64,000 bases of DNA from Rhodobacter sp. TJ_12 (GCF_020023995.1 NZ_NRRD01000001.1:1-64000); one strand, 5' to 3'. Shown: positions 26,257-35,631, counted from the first letter of the stretch. Made by a program: numbers and translations. The notes: generated by a model from the letters alone, not told the origin.

Positions 26257-27926
26257 CCCATCACGACACGCGCAAGGATTGGCGCACGCGATCTGCGGAT
26301 ACCGCAGCGCGGAAAGAAGCGGCCGCGCCGCTCTTCGCCAAGGGCAAAGAAGTGCTCGCCAAAGATACCGTGGCTCTGCTGGAAGCAGTGATCCGCGCAG
26401 GTGACATCGTCAACATCGAAGGCAACAACCAGAAGCAAGCTGACTTCTTGGCCGAATGCCTCAACCAAGCGGATAAATCGAAGATCCACGATCTGCACAT
26501 GGTGCAATCGGCGGTGCCGCTGAAATCCCACCTCGATCTGTTTGAAAACGGCATTGCGAAGAAACTCGACTTTGCCTTTGGTGGCCCGCAAGCTGGCCGT
26601 GTGGCCGAATTCATCGGCAACGGCAAAATCCAACTGGGTGCGATCCACACCTATCTGGAACTGTTCGGCCGTTACTTCCTCGACCTGACGCCGCGCGTCT
26701 CGCTCGTGTGTGCCTATAAAGCCGACCGCAAAGGCAACCTTTACACCGGCTTCAACACCGAAGACACGCCGGTCATCGTGGAAGCCACCAAGTTCAAAGA
26801 CGGCATCGTGATCGCACAGGTCAACGAAATCGTCGACGAACTGCCGCGCGTCGACATTCCGGGCGACTGGGTGGATGCGGTCATCGAATCGCCCAAGCCC
26901 TTCTTCATCGAGCCGCTCTTCACCCGTGACCCGGCCAACATCACCGACAACCAGATCCTTCTGGCGATGATGTGCCTCAAGGGCATCTACGGCGAATACG
27001 GCGTCACCTCGATGAACCACGGGATCGGCTTCCTGACCTCGGCCATCGAACTGATCCTGCCGACCTATGGCGCGGAACTGGGCCTGAAGGGCAAGATCTG
27101 CACCCATATGATCATCAACCCGCACCCGACCATGATCCCCGCGATCGAAGAAGGCTGGGTCGAGGCGATCCACTGCTTCGGTGGTGAGTTGGGCATGGAA
27201 GATTACGTGGCCTCGCGCCCCGACATCTTCTTCATCGGGCCCGATGGCACGCTGCGCTCGAACCGCGCCTTTGCACAAACGGCGGGTCACTATGCGGCCG
27301 ATATGTTCATCGGCGGCACGCTGCAGATCGACAAATACGGCAACTCCTCGACCGCGACCGCGGGCCGTGTGGCTGGTTTCGGCGGTGCGCCGAACATGGG
27401 CTGCGACCCGAAAGGCCGTCGTCACCCCTCGGGTGCGTGGCTCAAATGCGGCGAAGAACTGCCCTCGCTCGACACGCTCACCGGTTCGGTGCCGCGCGGC
27501 AAGCGTCTGGTGGTGCAAGGGGTCGAAACCTTTGGCGAAGGCCGCAAACCGGTGTTCGTGGACGAGCTCGACGCTTGGAAACTGGCGAAGAACGCGAACC
27601 TCGATATCCCGCCGGTGATGATCTACGGCGACGACCTGACCCACATCGTGACCGAAGAAGGCATCGCCTATCTGAGCCGTTGCAAAGACATGGAAACCCG
27701 CATGGCGGCGATCCGTGCCGTGGCTGGGTTCACCGATATCGGTCTGACCGCGAAACCTGAAGAGACGAAAGCCCTGCGCGAGGCCGGCATCGTCAAGACC
27801 CCGTCCGATCTGGGGATCGATCCTTCGCGTGCGACCCGCGACCTGCTCGCGGCGAAGAACATGCGCGATCTCGTGACCTGGTCCGGCGGTCTCTACAACC
27901 CGCCCGCGCGTTTCCGCAACTGGTAA
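26253..27926 (+). CDS. madA: Malonate decarboxylase ACP transferase, alpha subunit
   Basis: A 557-residue protein of the MdcA/MadA family, the acetyl-S-ACP:malonate ACP transferase. It swaps the acetyl group on the ACP for malonate and releases acetate. The sequence is similar to MdcA through its length (for example GNNQKQADFLAE, FVGGTLQIDKYGN-like GGTLQIDKYGNSS, and GGAPNMGCDPKGRRHPSG). Length is normal for the family. A strong reading frame also exists on the other strand, but only this one has recognisable protein sequence. Confidence 0.95.
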   Translation: MTHHDTRKDWRTRSADTAARKEAAAPLFAKGKEVLAKDTVALLEAVIRAGDIVNIEGNNQKQADFLAECLNQADKSKIHDLHMVQSAVPLKSHLDLFENGIAKKLDFAFGGPQAGRVAEFIGNGKIQLGAIHTYLELFGRYFLDLTPRVSLVCAYKADRKGNLYTGFNTEDTPVIVEATKFKDGIVIAQVNEIVDELPRVDIPGDWVDAVIESPKPFFIEPLFTRDPANITDNQILLAMMCLKGIYGEYGVTSMNHGIGFLTSAIELILPTYGAELGLKGKICTHMIINPHPTMIPAIEEGWVEAIHCFGGELGMEDYVASRPDIFFIGPDGTLRSNRAFAQTAGHYAADMFIGGTLQIDKYGNSSTATAGRVAGFGGAPNMGCDPKGRRHPSGAWLKCGEELPSLDTLTGSVPRGKRLVVQGVETFGEGRKPVFVDELDAWKLAKNANLDIPPVMIYGDDLTHIVTEEGIAYLSRCKDMETRMAAIRAVAGFTDIGLTAKPEETKALREAGIVKTPSDLGIDPSRATRDLLAAKNMRDLVTWSGGLYNPPARFRNW

Positions 27927-27941
27927 TGGAGGCTTGAAACC

Positions 27942-28259
27942 ATGGCTTTGCATACCCTCGAGCTGACCCTCGAACCCGCCGCAGCCGCCGGCCCGGTGAA
28001 AGCGCCGACCCATATCGGCGTCACCGGCTCCAGCGATCTTGAAGTGCTGATCCAGCCCGAAGCGCTGGACGGCAAGGTGGCGGTGAAACTCGTCACCCCG
28101 GTCACCGGCTTCGATCCGTTGTGGGAGCGCGTGCTGCGCAAGTTCATCGACGAAACCTCGCTGTCCGATACCCGGATCGAGATCAATGACAACAACGCCA
28201 CCCCGGCCGTCGTGCTGCTGCGCCTGCATCAGGCCTTCACGGCAGCGAACGCGGCCTGA
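27942..28259 (+). CDS. madE: Malonate decarboxylase acyl carrier protein, delta subunit
   Basis: A 105-residue protein of the MdcC/MadE family. It carries the 2'-(5''-triphosphoribosyl)-3'-dephospho-CoA group on a Ser within GVTGSSDLEVL (Ser near 30 or 31). MadG and MadK make and attach this group. It lies 15 bases after madA with GGAGG before its start. Confidence 0.92.
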   Translation: MALHTLELTLEPAAAAGPVKAPTHIGVTGSSDLEVLIQPEALDGKVAVKLVTPVTGFDPLWERVLRKFIDETSLSDTRIEINDNNATPAVVLLRLHQAFTAANAA

Positions 28260-28275
28260 GGCGGAGGGCAAACGA

Positions 28276-29232
28276 ATGAGCAATTGGCAAAATCTTCAAC
28301 CCCGCAGCTTCCTTGAAGCCAGCGCGCGTGACCGGGCCCTTGGCCTGGTCGACGAGGGCAGCTTCACCGAGCTTGCCGGTCCGTTCGATCGGGTGACGAG
28401 CCCGCATCTTGAGCTTCTGGGGGATGCCGTCGCCTTTGACGACGGGATCGTCACGGGCATCGGGCGGATCGGCAAGACCCCCGTGTTCGTGATCTCGCAA
28501 GAAGGCAAGTTCATCGGCGGGTCCGTGGGCGAAATCGGCGGTGCGAAGATGGTCAACACCATCAAACTGGCGATCGAATTCCACGATGATCTGGTCGCCA
28601 AACATCCCGACCTGACCGACGAGGAAAAACCCGTTGTGGTGATTTCCTTCGAAACCGGCGGTGTGCGTTTGCACGAAGCCAACGCTGGCCTTCTGGCCCA
28701 TGCCGAAGTCATGGACCAACTGCAAAAAGCGCGCGGCAAGGTTCCGGTGATTGCGGTCATCGGCTCCAAGGTCGGCGGCTTCGGCGGCATGGGCTTTGTG
28801 GCGGCAGCGACCGACGCGATCATCATGAGCGAGTTCGGCCGTCTTGGCCTGACCGGCCCGGAAGTGATCGAGCAGGAAATGGGCAAGGAAGAGTTCGACG
28901 CGTCGGACCGCGCCCTTGTCTATCGCACCACGGGTGGGCGTCACAAATACATCATGGGCGACGCTAACTTCCTTGTGCAGGACTCGATCGAAGCGTTCCG
29001 CAAGCAAGTCGTCGAACTGGCGCCGCTGCCGGTGTCCGACTTCGAGGCGATGCGCCGCATCGGCTCGCCCGAGACGGTCGAAAAGCAACTGCGCTTGGTG
29101 GCTCTGGCCGCTGAAATGCAGCCGCAAGACGCCGTCGATGTTTGGGCCAAGGCGGGCAATGAGAACGCCGCCGGTCTGCTGGACGTGCCCTTCGCGGAAT
29201 TCATGAGCACCGTCAAACGGCTCGCCGTCTGA
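28276..29232 (+). CDS. madC: Malonate decarboxylase carboxyltransferase beta subunit
   Basis: A 318-residue protein of the MdcD/MadC family with a crotonase-type carboxyltransferase fold. With MadD it moves the carboxyl group from malonyl-ACP to biotin on MadF. Typical blocks are ISFETGGVRLHEANAG and SKVGGFGGMGFVAA (about 160 to 175), which form the CoA/ACP site. The ATG at 28276 follows a GGAGGG site; an upstream in-frame start would overlap madE and is rejected. Confidence 0.95.
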   Translation: MSNWQNLQPRSFLEASARDRALGLVDEGSFTELAGPFDRVTSPHLELLGDAVAFDDGIVTGIGRIGKTPVFVISQEGKFIGGSVGEIGGAKMVNTIKLAIEFHDDLVAKHPDLTDEEKPVVVISFETGGVRLHEANAGLLAHAEVMDQLQKARGKVPVIAVIGSKVGGFGGMGFVAAATDAIIMSEFGRLGLTGPEVIEQEMGKEEFDASDRALVYRTTGGRHKYIMGDANFLVQDSIEAFRKQVVELAPLPVSDFEAMRRIGSPETVEKQLRLVALAAEMQPQDAVDVWAKAGNENAAGLLDVPFAEFMSTVKRLAV

Positions 29233-29255
29233 CCCCCGCAACACAGGAGAAAATC

Positions 29256-30149
29256 ATGGAGATGCAAGAAAGCATGATGGGCCGGGGGCGTGAGGCGATC
29301 GATATGATCGTGGACCCCGAGTCCTTCCAAGAAAACACCGTTGGCGCGCAAAGCTTCGACGATCCCGAATTCGGCCCCGGCGCCGTTGTCGGGACCGCCA
29401 CGCTGGACGGCAAAACCACCACGATCATCGCGTCGGATGGCAATGCCTTCAACGAGAAGTTCCCGGTCGTCTATGCGGGCATCATCGGCATGGAAGAAGG
29501 CTACAAGATGGCGCAGGCTGTCTATGCCTCGATCGCGGCCGATGCCGAAAAGCCGCTGGAAGAAAAGCGCGCCTTGGTGCTGATCGTCGACACCCCCGGT
29601 AACGGTCCGGGCAAGGTCGAAGAGATCTTTGGCATGAACAAGGCGACGGCGGCCTATCAGCTTGCGCTGGCCGAGGCCCGTCTGAAAGGTCACGCGATCA
29701 TCGCTATGGTGATTGGCCGCGCGATCTCTGGCGCCTTCTTGTGCCACGGTCTGCAAGCTGACAGCATCGTTTCGCTTGATGCGAACTATGGCACGATGAT
29801 CCACGTGATGCCGCTGACCTCGGTTTCGCGGATCATCAAGAAGCCGCTCGAAGTTCTTGAGGAAATCTCCAAGGACAACGCCGTCTTCGCCGCCGGTCCG
29901 CGCTTCTTCTACTCGCTCGGCGGTGTCGGCCTGATCGTGGATCACGTCGATGGCATGCGCCCGGCGATCATCGATCGCGTCGCGGAAGTTCAAAAAGCGA
30001 AAGCCGAAGGCAAACAGGACACGCTCGGCCCCTGGGGTCGTGGTGCGCTGGGCGCCGAGCGCGGTGGCCGGGTCGAACGGCCCAAAGTCATGGCGCTGAT
30101 GAACGAGGAATTCGCGGCGGTCGCCGGGCAATACGCCCCCGCCCGCTGA
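29256..30149 (+). CDS. madD: Malonate decarboxylase carboxyltransferase gamma subunit
   Basis: A 297-residue protein of the MdcE/MadD family, partner of MadC in the carboxyltransferase. Family features include VLIVDTPGNGPGKVEE and IAMVIGRAISGAFLCHG, the latter part of the oxyanion-hole region. It sits 23 bases after madC with an AGGAGA site. The short C-terminal tail with GPWGRGALGAERGG is normal for the family. Confidence 0.94.
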   Translation: MEMQESMMGRGREAIDMIVDPESFQENTVGAQSFDDPEFGPGAVVGTATLDGKTTTIIASDGNAFNEKFPVVYAGIIGMEEGYKMAQAVYASIAADAEKPLEEKRALVLIVDTPGNGPGKVEEIFGMNKATAAYQLALAEARLKGHAIIAMVIGRAISGAFLCHGLQADSIVSLDANYGTMIHVMPLTSVSRIIKKPLEVLEEISKDNAVFAAGPRFFYSLGGVGLIVDHVDGMRPAIIDRVAEVQKAKAEGKQDTLGPWGRGALGAERGGRVERPKVMALMNEEFAAVAGQYAPAR

Positions 30150-30182
30150 GAATTCGCAAAAAGAGCCTGAAGGAAGTCAGAT

Positions 30183-31283
30183 ATGTCGGACGAACTCAAA
30201 GCGATCGAAGACGCCCTCGAAGTCTTCGGCTCGGCGCCGACCCTTGCAGACATGCCGCGCCGCTCCCTCTCCGACAAGGGCATTCATGGCCCTACGGCAG
30301 CGCATGTCATCGAGGAGGTGCATACTCCGTTCAATCTGGCCTATCTGACCTTCACGACTGGCTCTTCAGCCTTTCAGACGATCGTTGGGGTTACATACGC
30401 GGAACTCCCCGACCGCAGCGCCGTTGCCCGCGAGCTGTTTGAAAGGCTGAACCTAGAGGGGGGGGCACGGATGTTGGTCACCTACCCCCCCCTCGTCAAT
30501 GTTTTCTCGAAACAGGCGCTCGACGATTGCGGCGTGGAATGGAGCCACCTGCTGCGCTCCAGCCGCGATGCGCTGATCGTGGCCGCCTGCCGTCAGGCCC
30601 CGCAGGTGATCTTGGGCGAATCCTCGTTCCTGCGCGCCAGCCTTGAACAGGTTCTGGCATTGGGTCTGAAAGACGAAATGCCCAAAGGCTGTGTTCTGCT
30701 GTGTGCGGGCACGCCGCTGGATCAGGAACTGATCCCGGTCGCCGCGCAATTCGGCTATTCCGTGCACGACCTTTATGGCTGTCAGGAATTTGGCTGGCTG
30801 GTGCTGGATGGCGTGCCGCTGCGCCCTGATGTGTCGCTTGTGCCCTCGCCGCGCGGCGAAGGCTGGCGCGAACTTGTGGTCGGCGGTCTGCCGATGGGCG
30901 ACAGCTTCCTTGTGTCTAGCGCAGGCCATGTGTGCAACCGGGCGGGACAGATCATCACCTATCGGCGCGAACGCACTTACCCGGAATATGAGGTCGTCGT
31001 GACCCATACCACGGCCAGCGCCGCCGATACGATCGACAAGGCCGCGCGCACGATCCTGCGCATCAAAAGCCGGGTGGTGAAAGTGGCCCCAGATCTGGTG
31101 ACCGGGGCCGAAGCGACCCGGTTGGAACTGGTGCCCGGTGCCGTCGGTGCGGCCGATGATACGGCGGAAAAGATCGTGATCGAAGGCCCACAGGCCACAA
31201 CGCTGTTTGACGCGATGGTGACCGCGCAGCGTGAAATGAGCCGGACCGCGAAAACCGATCCTGCATGGGTGAAGAGGCGCTAA
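30183..31283 (+). CDS. madH: ACP-SH:acetate ligase (MadH)
   Basis: A 366-residue protein placed as madH by gene order and by its adenylate-forming-type features: FTTGSSAFQTIVGV (about 57 to 70) and DLYGCQEFGWLV (about 195 to 206). MadH uses ATP and acetate to acetylate the thiol of the ACP and so starts the catalytic cycle. The sequence is shorter than classic ANL ligases. The gene stands between madD and madK as in Malonomonas rubra. Confidence 0.82.
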   Translation: MSDELKAIEDALEVFGSAPTLADMPRRSLSDKGIHGPTAAHVIEEVHTPFNLAYLTFTTGSSAFQTIVGVTYAELPDRSAVARELFERLNLEGGARMLVTYPPLVNVFSKQALDDCGVEWSHLLRSSRDALIVAACRQAPQVILGESSFLRASLEQVLALGLKDEMPKGCVLLCAGTPLDQELIPVAAQFGYSVHDLYGCQEFGWLVLDGVPLRPDVSLVPSPRGEGWRELVVGGLPMGDSFLVSSAGHVCNRAGQIITYRRERTYPEYEVVVTHTTASAADTIDKAARTILRIKSRVVKVAPDLVTGAEATRLELVPGAVGAADDTAEKIVIEGPQATTLFDAMVTAQREMSRTAKTDPAWVKRR

Positions 31284-31285
31284 AA

Positions 31286-31996
31286 ATGCTGCAGACACGT
31301 CATACCCTCGCCTATATCGAAGACGCCGCGCGCGAAACTTTGTTGCCCGCGCTGCTGGCGGCCCTTCCGGCGCCGATGCGCTATTCCGACATGCAAGACC
31401 TTGTGACCGAGGTTTTCATCGAAGACCGTATTCCCGGGATCGTGTGCCGTCCCACCGGTGCCGTGCCGGAAGGCGGTGGCCAGCTTGGTTTTGCCTTCCC
31501 GTTCCGCATGGGGGCCGCGCGCGTGCGTTCCGCCGTGCCAGTGGCGGCGGGGCAGGTCACTTCTTACGTCACCCCGTGGGAGGTGATGGCGCTGGCGCAG
31601 ATGCTGGGCGATACCGCCCATCCGGTGATCGCGGCGCTTGAGGATATCGGACATCGCACCGGCGTGCAGATCGGGCTGATCGGCTCGTTGGCGATGAAGA
31701 TCGTCACCGGTCTGGGCTACCTGCGCCCCGATTCCGATATCGACATCGTGTTGCGCGCCGAAGACCCGCTCATGCTGGAGGCGGCGCAAGCGGATTTGCA
31801 GATGCTCAGTGCCCGCACGGGACTGCGCATCGATGCAGAAGTCGTGCTGCCCGAGGGCACCGGCGTCAAACTTTCCGAACTCTTGTCGGCCGCCGATGCG
31901 GTGCTGGGCAAGACGATTTCGGGTGTAGAATTGATTTCGCGCAATCGATTGAGCGAGATCATGTCGCTGCGGCAAAATAGCGTTATTGCCGGGTGA
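31286..31996 (+). CDS. madK: Phosphoribosyl-dephospho-CoA transferase, holo-ACP synthase (MadK/MdcG)
   Basis: A 236-residue MdcG-type nucleotidyltransferase that attaches the prosthetic group made by MadG to MadE. The site is seen in GSLAMKIVTGLGYLRPDSDIDI (Gly-Ser, then Asp-x-Asp). I start at the ATG at 31286 with AAGAGG eight bases upstream; an ATG at 31265 would overlap madH by 19 bases. Divergence in the N-terminal half is normal for the family. Confidence 0.88.
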   Translation: MLQTRHTLAYIEDAARETLLPALLAALPAPMRYSDMQDLVTEVFIEDRIPGIVCRPTGAVPEGGGQLGFAFPFRMGAARVRSAVPVAAGQVTSYVTPWEVMALAQMLGDTAHPVIAALEDIGHRTGVQIGLIGSLAMKIVTGLGYLRPDSDIDIVLRAEDPLMLEAAQADLQMLSARTGLRIDAEVVLPEGTGVKLSELLSAADAVLGKTISGVELISRNRLSEIMSLRQNSVIAG

Positions 31997-32036
31997 AAGA
32001 AGCATAACCCCAAGAAGCAAGCCAAAGGAGAAGGCT

Positions 32037-32246
32037 ATGGATGTGAAAGTGAAGATGCCGTCGGTCATCATCTCGTTGGAAGTCGCCGAAGGCGCCACCG
32101 TGACCAAAGGTCAAAACGTGGCGGTCATCGAAGCCATGAAGATGAAAAACAACACCCCGGCGCCCTGTGATGGCGTGGTGAAGTCCATCGCGGTGCAGGT
32201 CGGCGACCGTGTCAAACCCGGCGCGGTTGTCATGACCATCGAATAA
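32037..32246 (+). CDS. madF: Biotin carrier protein MadF
   Basis: A 69-residue biotinyl domain and nothing else, the size reported for minimal biotin carriers. The biotinylation motif EAMKM lies at about residues 32 to 36 with the modified Lys. It accepts CO2 from malonyl-ACP through MadC/D and carries it to MadB. A strong AAAGGAGAAGG site precedes it. Its expression may be set apart from madL/madM by the hairpin that follows. Confidence 0.95.
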   Translation: MDVKVKMPSVIISLEVAEGATVTKGQNVAVIEAMKMKNNTPAPCDGVVKSIAVQVGDRVKPGAVVMTIE

Positions 32247-32253
32247 CAGGATT

Positions 32254-32283
32254 GGCCGGGGGCGCAGGGTCGCGCCCCCGGCC
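32254..32283 (+). promoter_or_regulatory. Strong intercistronic hairpin between madF and madL
   Basis: A perfect 12-base GC stem (GGCCGGGGGCGC, 32254-32265, with its complement 32272-32283) and a 6-base loop, just behind madF. There is no T run after it, so it is more likely an mRNA-stabilising or processing structure or a partial attenuator than a classical terminator. Confidence 0.6.
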
Positions 32284-32308
32284 ATCCACGTCTCAAGGAG
32301 GACAAGCA

Positions 32309-32692
32309 ATGCTTATTTACGGTGTCGCTCTGATGAGCGGCTGCATGATCGTCGGGACTTTCCTGGGTTACCTCGTGGGGAACCTTGTGGGGATCTCGGC
32401 AAACATCGGTGGTGTCGGTATCGCCATGCTTTTGCTGGTGATCGTGTCGCGTTACCTGATGGACCGTGACCAGCTTTCGAAGCTGGCCCAAGACGGGATC
32501 AAATTCTGGTCGGCGATGTATATCCCGATCGTGGTCGCCATGGCTGCCAAACAAAACGTGCTGGCCGCGTTTGATGCGGGCGCGCTCGCCTTCATCGCCG
32601 GGCTCGGCTCGGTGCTCGCCGGCTTCTTGCTGATCCGTCCGATTGCGGCGCTCAGCCCGAAATCGGCCCCCGAAAACAACGCTGCGGAGTAA
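32309..32692 (+). CDS. madL: Malonate transporter subunit MadL
   Basis: A 127-residue membrane protein with four hydrophobic segments. MadL and MadM together form the Na+-dependent malonate importer. GGAGG precedes the ATG at 32309. The gene is followed by madM after 5 bases. Confidence 0.92.
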   Translation: MLIYGVALMSGCMIVGTFLGYLVGNLVGISANIGGVGIAMLLLVIVSRYLMDRDQLSKLAQDGIKFWSAMYIPIVVAMAAKQNVLAAFDAGALAFIAGLGSVLAGFLLIRPIAALSPKSAPENNAAE

Positions 32693-32697
32693 GATAG

Positions 32698-33462
32698 ATG
32701 TTTCTTGATATTCTGAACACCGCGCTTGGAAAATACCCGTTGGTTCTGGCCTTCGCTTGCGTTGGTCTGATCATGTGGGTTGCTTATGCACTCGGCAAAC
32801 TGACCAACAACCGTGTGCATGGTTCGGCCATCGCCATTCTGATCGGCCTTATCCTTGCTTACATCGGTGGTGTGCTGACCGATGGCAAAAAAGGGATTGC
32901 CGATATCACCCTGTTCTCCGGCTTCGCCCTGATGGGTGGGGGCATGCTGCGCGACTTCGCCATCGTGTCGACCGCTTTCGGTGTGAAACTTGAAGAGCTG
33001 AAAAAAGCGGGTCTGCCGGGCGCCGTCGCCCTGGTCGTGTCGGTGATCATCGCCACGGTGCTCGGCTCGCTGGCCGCTTATGCGTTCGGCTATACCGATC
33101 CGGTTGATATGGCCACGATCGGTGGCGGTACGGTGACCTTCATCGTCGGCCCGGTGACCGGTGCGGCGCTGGGCGCTTCGTCGGAAGTGATCGCGCTTTC
33201 GGTGGCTGCGGGCGTGGTGAAATCCATCGCCGTGATGATCCTTACCCCGTTCCTCGCCAAAGTGGCTGGTCTGGATAACCCGGCGGCGGCGGCTGTCTAC
33301 GGTGGGTTGATGGGCACCACAAGCGGCGTCAGCGCGGGTCTGGCGGCAACCGACCCGAAACTGGTCCCTTATGGTGCCCTGACCGCGACGTTCTACACGG
33401 GCTTTGGCTGCCTCGTGGTGCCGTCGGTCGGCTACATGGCCATCCTCGCCCTGTTTGGCTGA
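32698..33462 (+). CDS. madM: Malonate transporter subunit MadM
   Basis: A 254-residue membrane protein, second subunit of the malonate importer. It shows about eight to nine hydrophobic segments and Gly-rich blocks such as GGTVTFIVGPVTGAALGASSE and TTSGVSAGLAATDP. It closes the mad cluster; no clear terminator follows before bioM, so read-through into the biotin genes is possible. Confidence 0.93.
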   Translation: MFLDILNTALGKYPLVLAFACVGLIMWVAYALGKLTNNRVHGSAIAILIGLILAYIGGVLTDGKKGIADITLFSGFALMGGGMLRDFAIVSTAFGVKLEELKKAGLPGAVALVVSVIIATVLGSLAAYAFGYTDPVDMATIGGGTVTFIVGPVTGAALGASSEVIALSVAAGVVKSIAVMILTPFLAKVAGLDNPAAAAVYGGLMGTTSGVSAGLAATDPKLVPYGALTATFYTGFGCLVVPSVGYMAILALFG

Positions 33463-33530
33463 TCTCCGGCAAGAGCTCTCAAACAGACACATATGAAATC
33501 ATGCAACCTCTCGTGACCTAGGCCGACAAG

Positions 33531-34304
33531 ATGATCCGTTCAAGTGTTGGAAATGCGTTCGCGCGGTTGCATGGTGCCGCAGGCAGTGTCAGCGTCCCTT
33601 CGCTGCCTGCGGCCCCCGGTGCTCAAACCGGGATTGAAATCTCTGATGTCTCGCACCGGTTCGGCGATACCGAAGTGCTGCGCGACATCACCCTTTCCCT
33701 GACCGAAAAGCGGATCGCCATCGTCGGGGCCAATGGCTCTGGCAAAAGCACCTTTTCACGGCTTCTCAATGGCTTGCTGGTTCCCGATACCGGCAGCGTC
33801 CTGATCGACGGCCTGTGCACGGCAAAAGCGGCCAAGGCCGTGCGCCGCAAGGTCGGCTTTGTCTTTCAAAACCCCGATACCCAGATTGTCTTCCCAACGG
33901 TTGAAGAAGACGTGGCCTTCGGGCTCAAGGGGTTGGGGCTGTCGGCGCCAGAGCGCGCTGCCCGCGTCAGTGATGTGCTCGCCCGCTATGGGCTTGAGCC
34001 GCTGCGCGAGCGCCCCGCCCACAAACTTTCGGGCGGGCAAAAACAACTGCTGGCCTTGGCTGGCGTTTTGATCACCAATCCCGATTACGTGGTGTTCGAC
34101 GAACCCACGACCTTGCTTGATTTGCGCAATGCGCGCTTGGTGGGCCGGGTGATCGAGGCGCTGACGCAAACCGCGATTGTCGTCACCCATGACCTGCCGC
34201 TGATCGATGCGTTCGAGCGGGTGCTGGTGTTCGAGGGCGGCCGCATCGTGGCCGATGACGAACCCTCCAGCGCGCTTGCCAATTACATCCGGCGGATGCG
34301 ATGA
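33531..34304 (+). CDS. bioM: Biotin ECF transporter ATPase BioM
   Basis: A 257-residue ABC ATPase of the CbiO/BioM type: Walker [10 protein letters not shown] (about 69 to 77), Q-loop [11 protein letters not shown], signature LSGGQKQ and Walker [10 protein letters not shown]. About 35 extra residues stand before the conserved start of the domain ([11 protein letters not shown]), so a later start is possible. It overlaps bioN by 4 bases. BioMN energise BioY for high-affinity biotin uptake. Confidence 0.9.
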   Translation: MIRSSVGNAFARLHGAAGSVSVPSLPAAPGAQTGIEISDVSHRFGDTEVLRDITLSLTEKRIAIVGANGSGKSTFSRLLNGLLVPDTGSVLIDGLCTAKAAKAVRRKVGFVFQNPDTQIVFPTVEEDVAFGLKGLGLSAPERAARVSDVLARYGLEPLRERPAHKLSGGQKQLLALAGVLITNPDYVVFDEPTTLLDLRNARLVGRVIEALTQTAIVVTHDLPLIDAFERVLVFEGGRIVADDEPSSALANYIRRMR

Positions 34305-34963
34305 CGGGCGGCTCGATCTTGCATCGGGCCCCGGCGGGGCTGAAGCTGGCCGCGCTTGCCATGGCGGGCAGCGCGGTGGTCCTTGTGCCCGACTGGCGGG
34401 TGATGGTCGACCTTTTCTTGCTGGTGGCCTTGGGCTTTCCGCTGGCGCGATTGGGGCGCGGTGCGCTGCGTGCGCAGCTGCGTCCGCTCATGCCGATGCT
34501 GGTGTTACTCTTTTTCACGCAAGGTCTGCTCGCCTCGTGGGAAATGGCGGCGCTGGTCGTGGCGCGGATCGCAACGTTGGTGTTGATGGCCGCGCTTGTC
34601 ACCTTGACCACCCGGAGCGAGGCGCTGATTGCCACGGTCGAAACGCTGCTGCGCCCGCTGGCGCCCTTGGGCGTCAACCCCGGCAAGGTCAGCCTCGCCT
34701 TTTCGCTGGCGCTGCGCTTTTTGCCGGTGATCGCCGAAGAAGCCGAGCGGGTGCGCGAGGCACAAACTGCGCGCGGGCTTGGCCATTCCCCGTTGGCGCT
34801 GGCGCTGCCCTTGATCGTGCGCGTGCTCAAGGCCGCCGAGGATATTGCCGATGCCATTGATGCGCGGTCGGGGCATGACGACCCGAGCCTGCGCCCCCAC
34901 CCCGAAACCGCCCCCGCGCCCGGGCGGCGGTTCCTCTTTAGAAGTGTGAAGGAACAAGTCTGA
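34301..34963 (+). CDS. bioN: Biotin ECF transporter transmembrane protein BioN
   Basis: A 220-residue ECF T-component (CbiQ/BioN family) with about five membrane helices. The coupling motif of these proteins is visible as AQTARGLGH (about 160) near the C-terminus. It overlaps bioM and bioY by one to four bases, as in Rhodobacter capsulatus bioMNY. Confidence 0.88.
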   Translation: MTGGSILHRAPAGLKLAALAMAGSAVVLVPDWRVMVDLFLLVALGFPLARLGRGALRAQLRPLMPMLVLLFFTQGLLASWEMAALVVARIATLVLMAALVTLTTRSEALIATVETLLRPLAPLGVNPGKVSLAFSLALRFLPVIAEEAERVREAQTARGLGHSPLALALPLIVRVLKAAEDIADAIDARSGHDDPSLRPHPETAPAPGRRFLFRSVKEQV

Positions 34964-35538
34964 TGTCACCGCAGCCGATCAGCACCCGAGATATCGTCTA
35001 CATCGCCCTGTTCGCAGCCCTGACGGCGGCGCTGGCGCTTTTCCCGCCGATCACCCTGCCGCTGATCGGGGTGCCGATCACCGCGCAGTCGATGGGGCCG
35101 ATGCTGGCCGGTGCGATCTTGGGCGCGCGCCGAGGGGCCTTGTCGATCCTGCTGGTGCTGGCGCTGGTGGCGATTGGCCTGCCGATCCTGTCGGGCGGGC
35201 GTGGCGGTCTGGGCGTTTTTGCCGGGCCGACTGTCGGCTTTTTGCTAGGCTGGGTGGCGACCGCCTATGTCGTCGGGCTGCTGCATGAACTTGGCTGGAA
35301 CAAGCTGACGCTGTTCAGCTCTTTTGCCCATGCGATGATCGGCGGCATCATCGTGCTTTACGCCATCGGCATTCCGGTGCTGGCGGTTCAGGCCAGTTTG
35401 TCGATAAAGGCTGCGACGATGGCTTGCCTTGCCTTTATTCCGGGCGATTTGGTCAAAGCGGCCCTGACGGCGGTGATTGCGGTTGCGATCAAACGCGCCC
35501 ATCCGATCATCGGGACCCGCCGGGGACAGACCGCCTGA
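34963..35538 (+). CDS. bioY: Biotin-binding S-component BioY
   Basis: A 191-residue membrane protein of the BioY family with six helices. Typical blocks are VPITAQSMGPMLAGAILG (about 36 to 54) and GGRGGLGVFAGPTVGFLLG (about 76 to 94), which line the biotin site. It is the last gene of bioMNY; a strong hairpin follows. Confidence 0.95.
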   Translation: MSPQPISTRDIVYIALFAALTAALALFPPITLPLIGVPITAQSMGPMLAGAILGARRGALSILLVLALVAIGLPILSGGRGGLGVFAGPTVGFLLGWVATAYVVGLLHELGWNKLTLFSSFAHAMIGGIIVLYAIGIPVLAVQASLSIKAATMACLAFIPGDLVKAALTAVIAVAIKRAHPIIGTRRGQTA

Positions 35539-35565
35539 CGCGCATCACCGCGCCGGAACCTGCTG

Positions 35566-35594
35566 CGGACGGGCCCCATGGATGGGCCCGTCCG
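35566..35594 (+). terminator. Hairpin after bioY, probable terminator
   Basis: A perfect 11-base stem (CGGACGGGCCC and its complement) with a 7-base loop. Only a weak T-rich stretch follows, so termination may be partial. Confidence 0.55.
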
Positions 35595-35631
35595 TTCACG
35601 TTTGCATGGCCCAAAGGGCACAGGAGCCACC

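Noticed and set aside
26202-28283. A 693-residue open frame on the minus strand opposite madA
   Set aside because: It has no recognisable protein sequence and mirrors the codon pattern of madA and madE; long antisense frames are common at this GC content.
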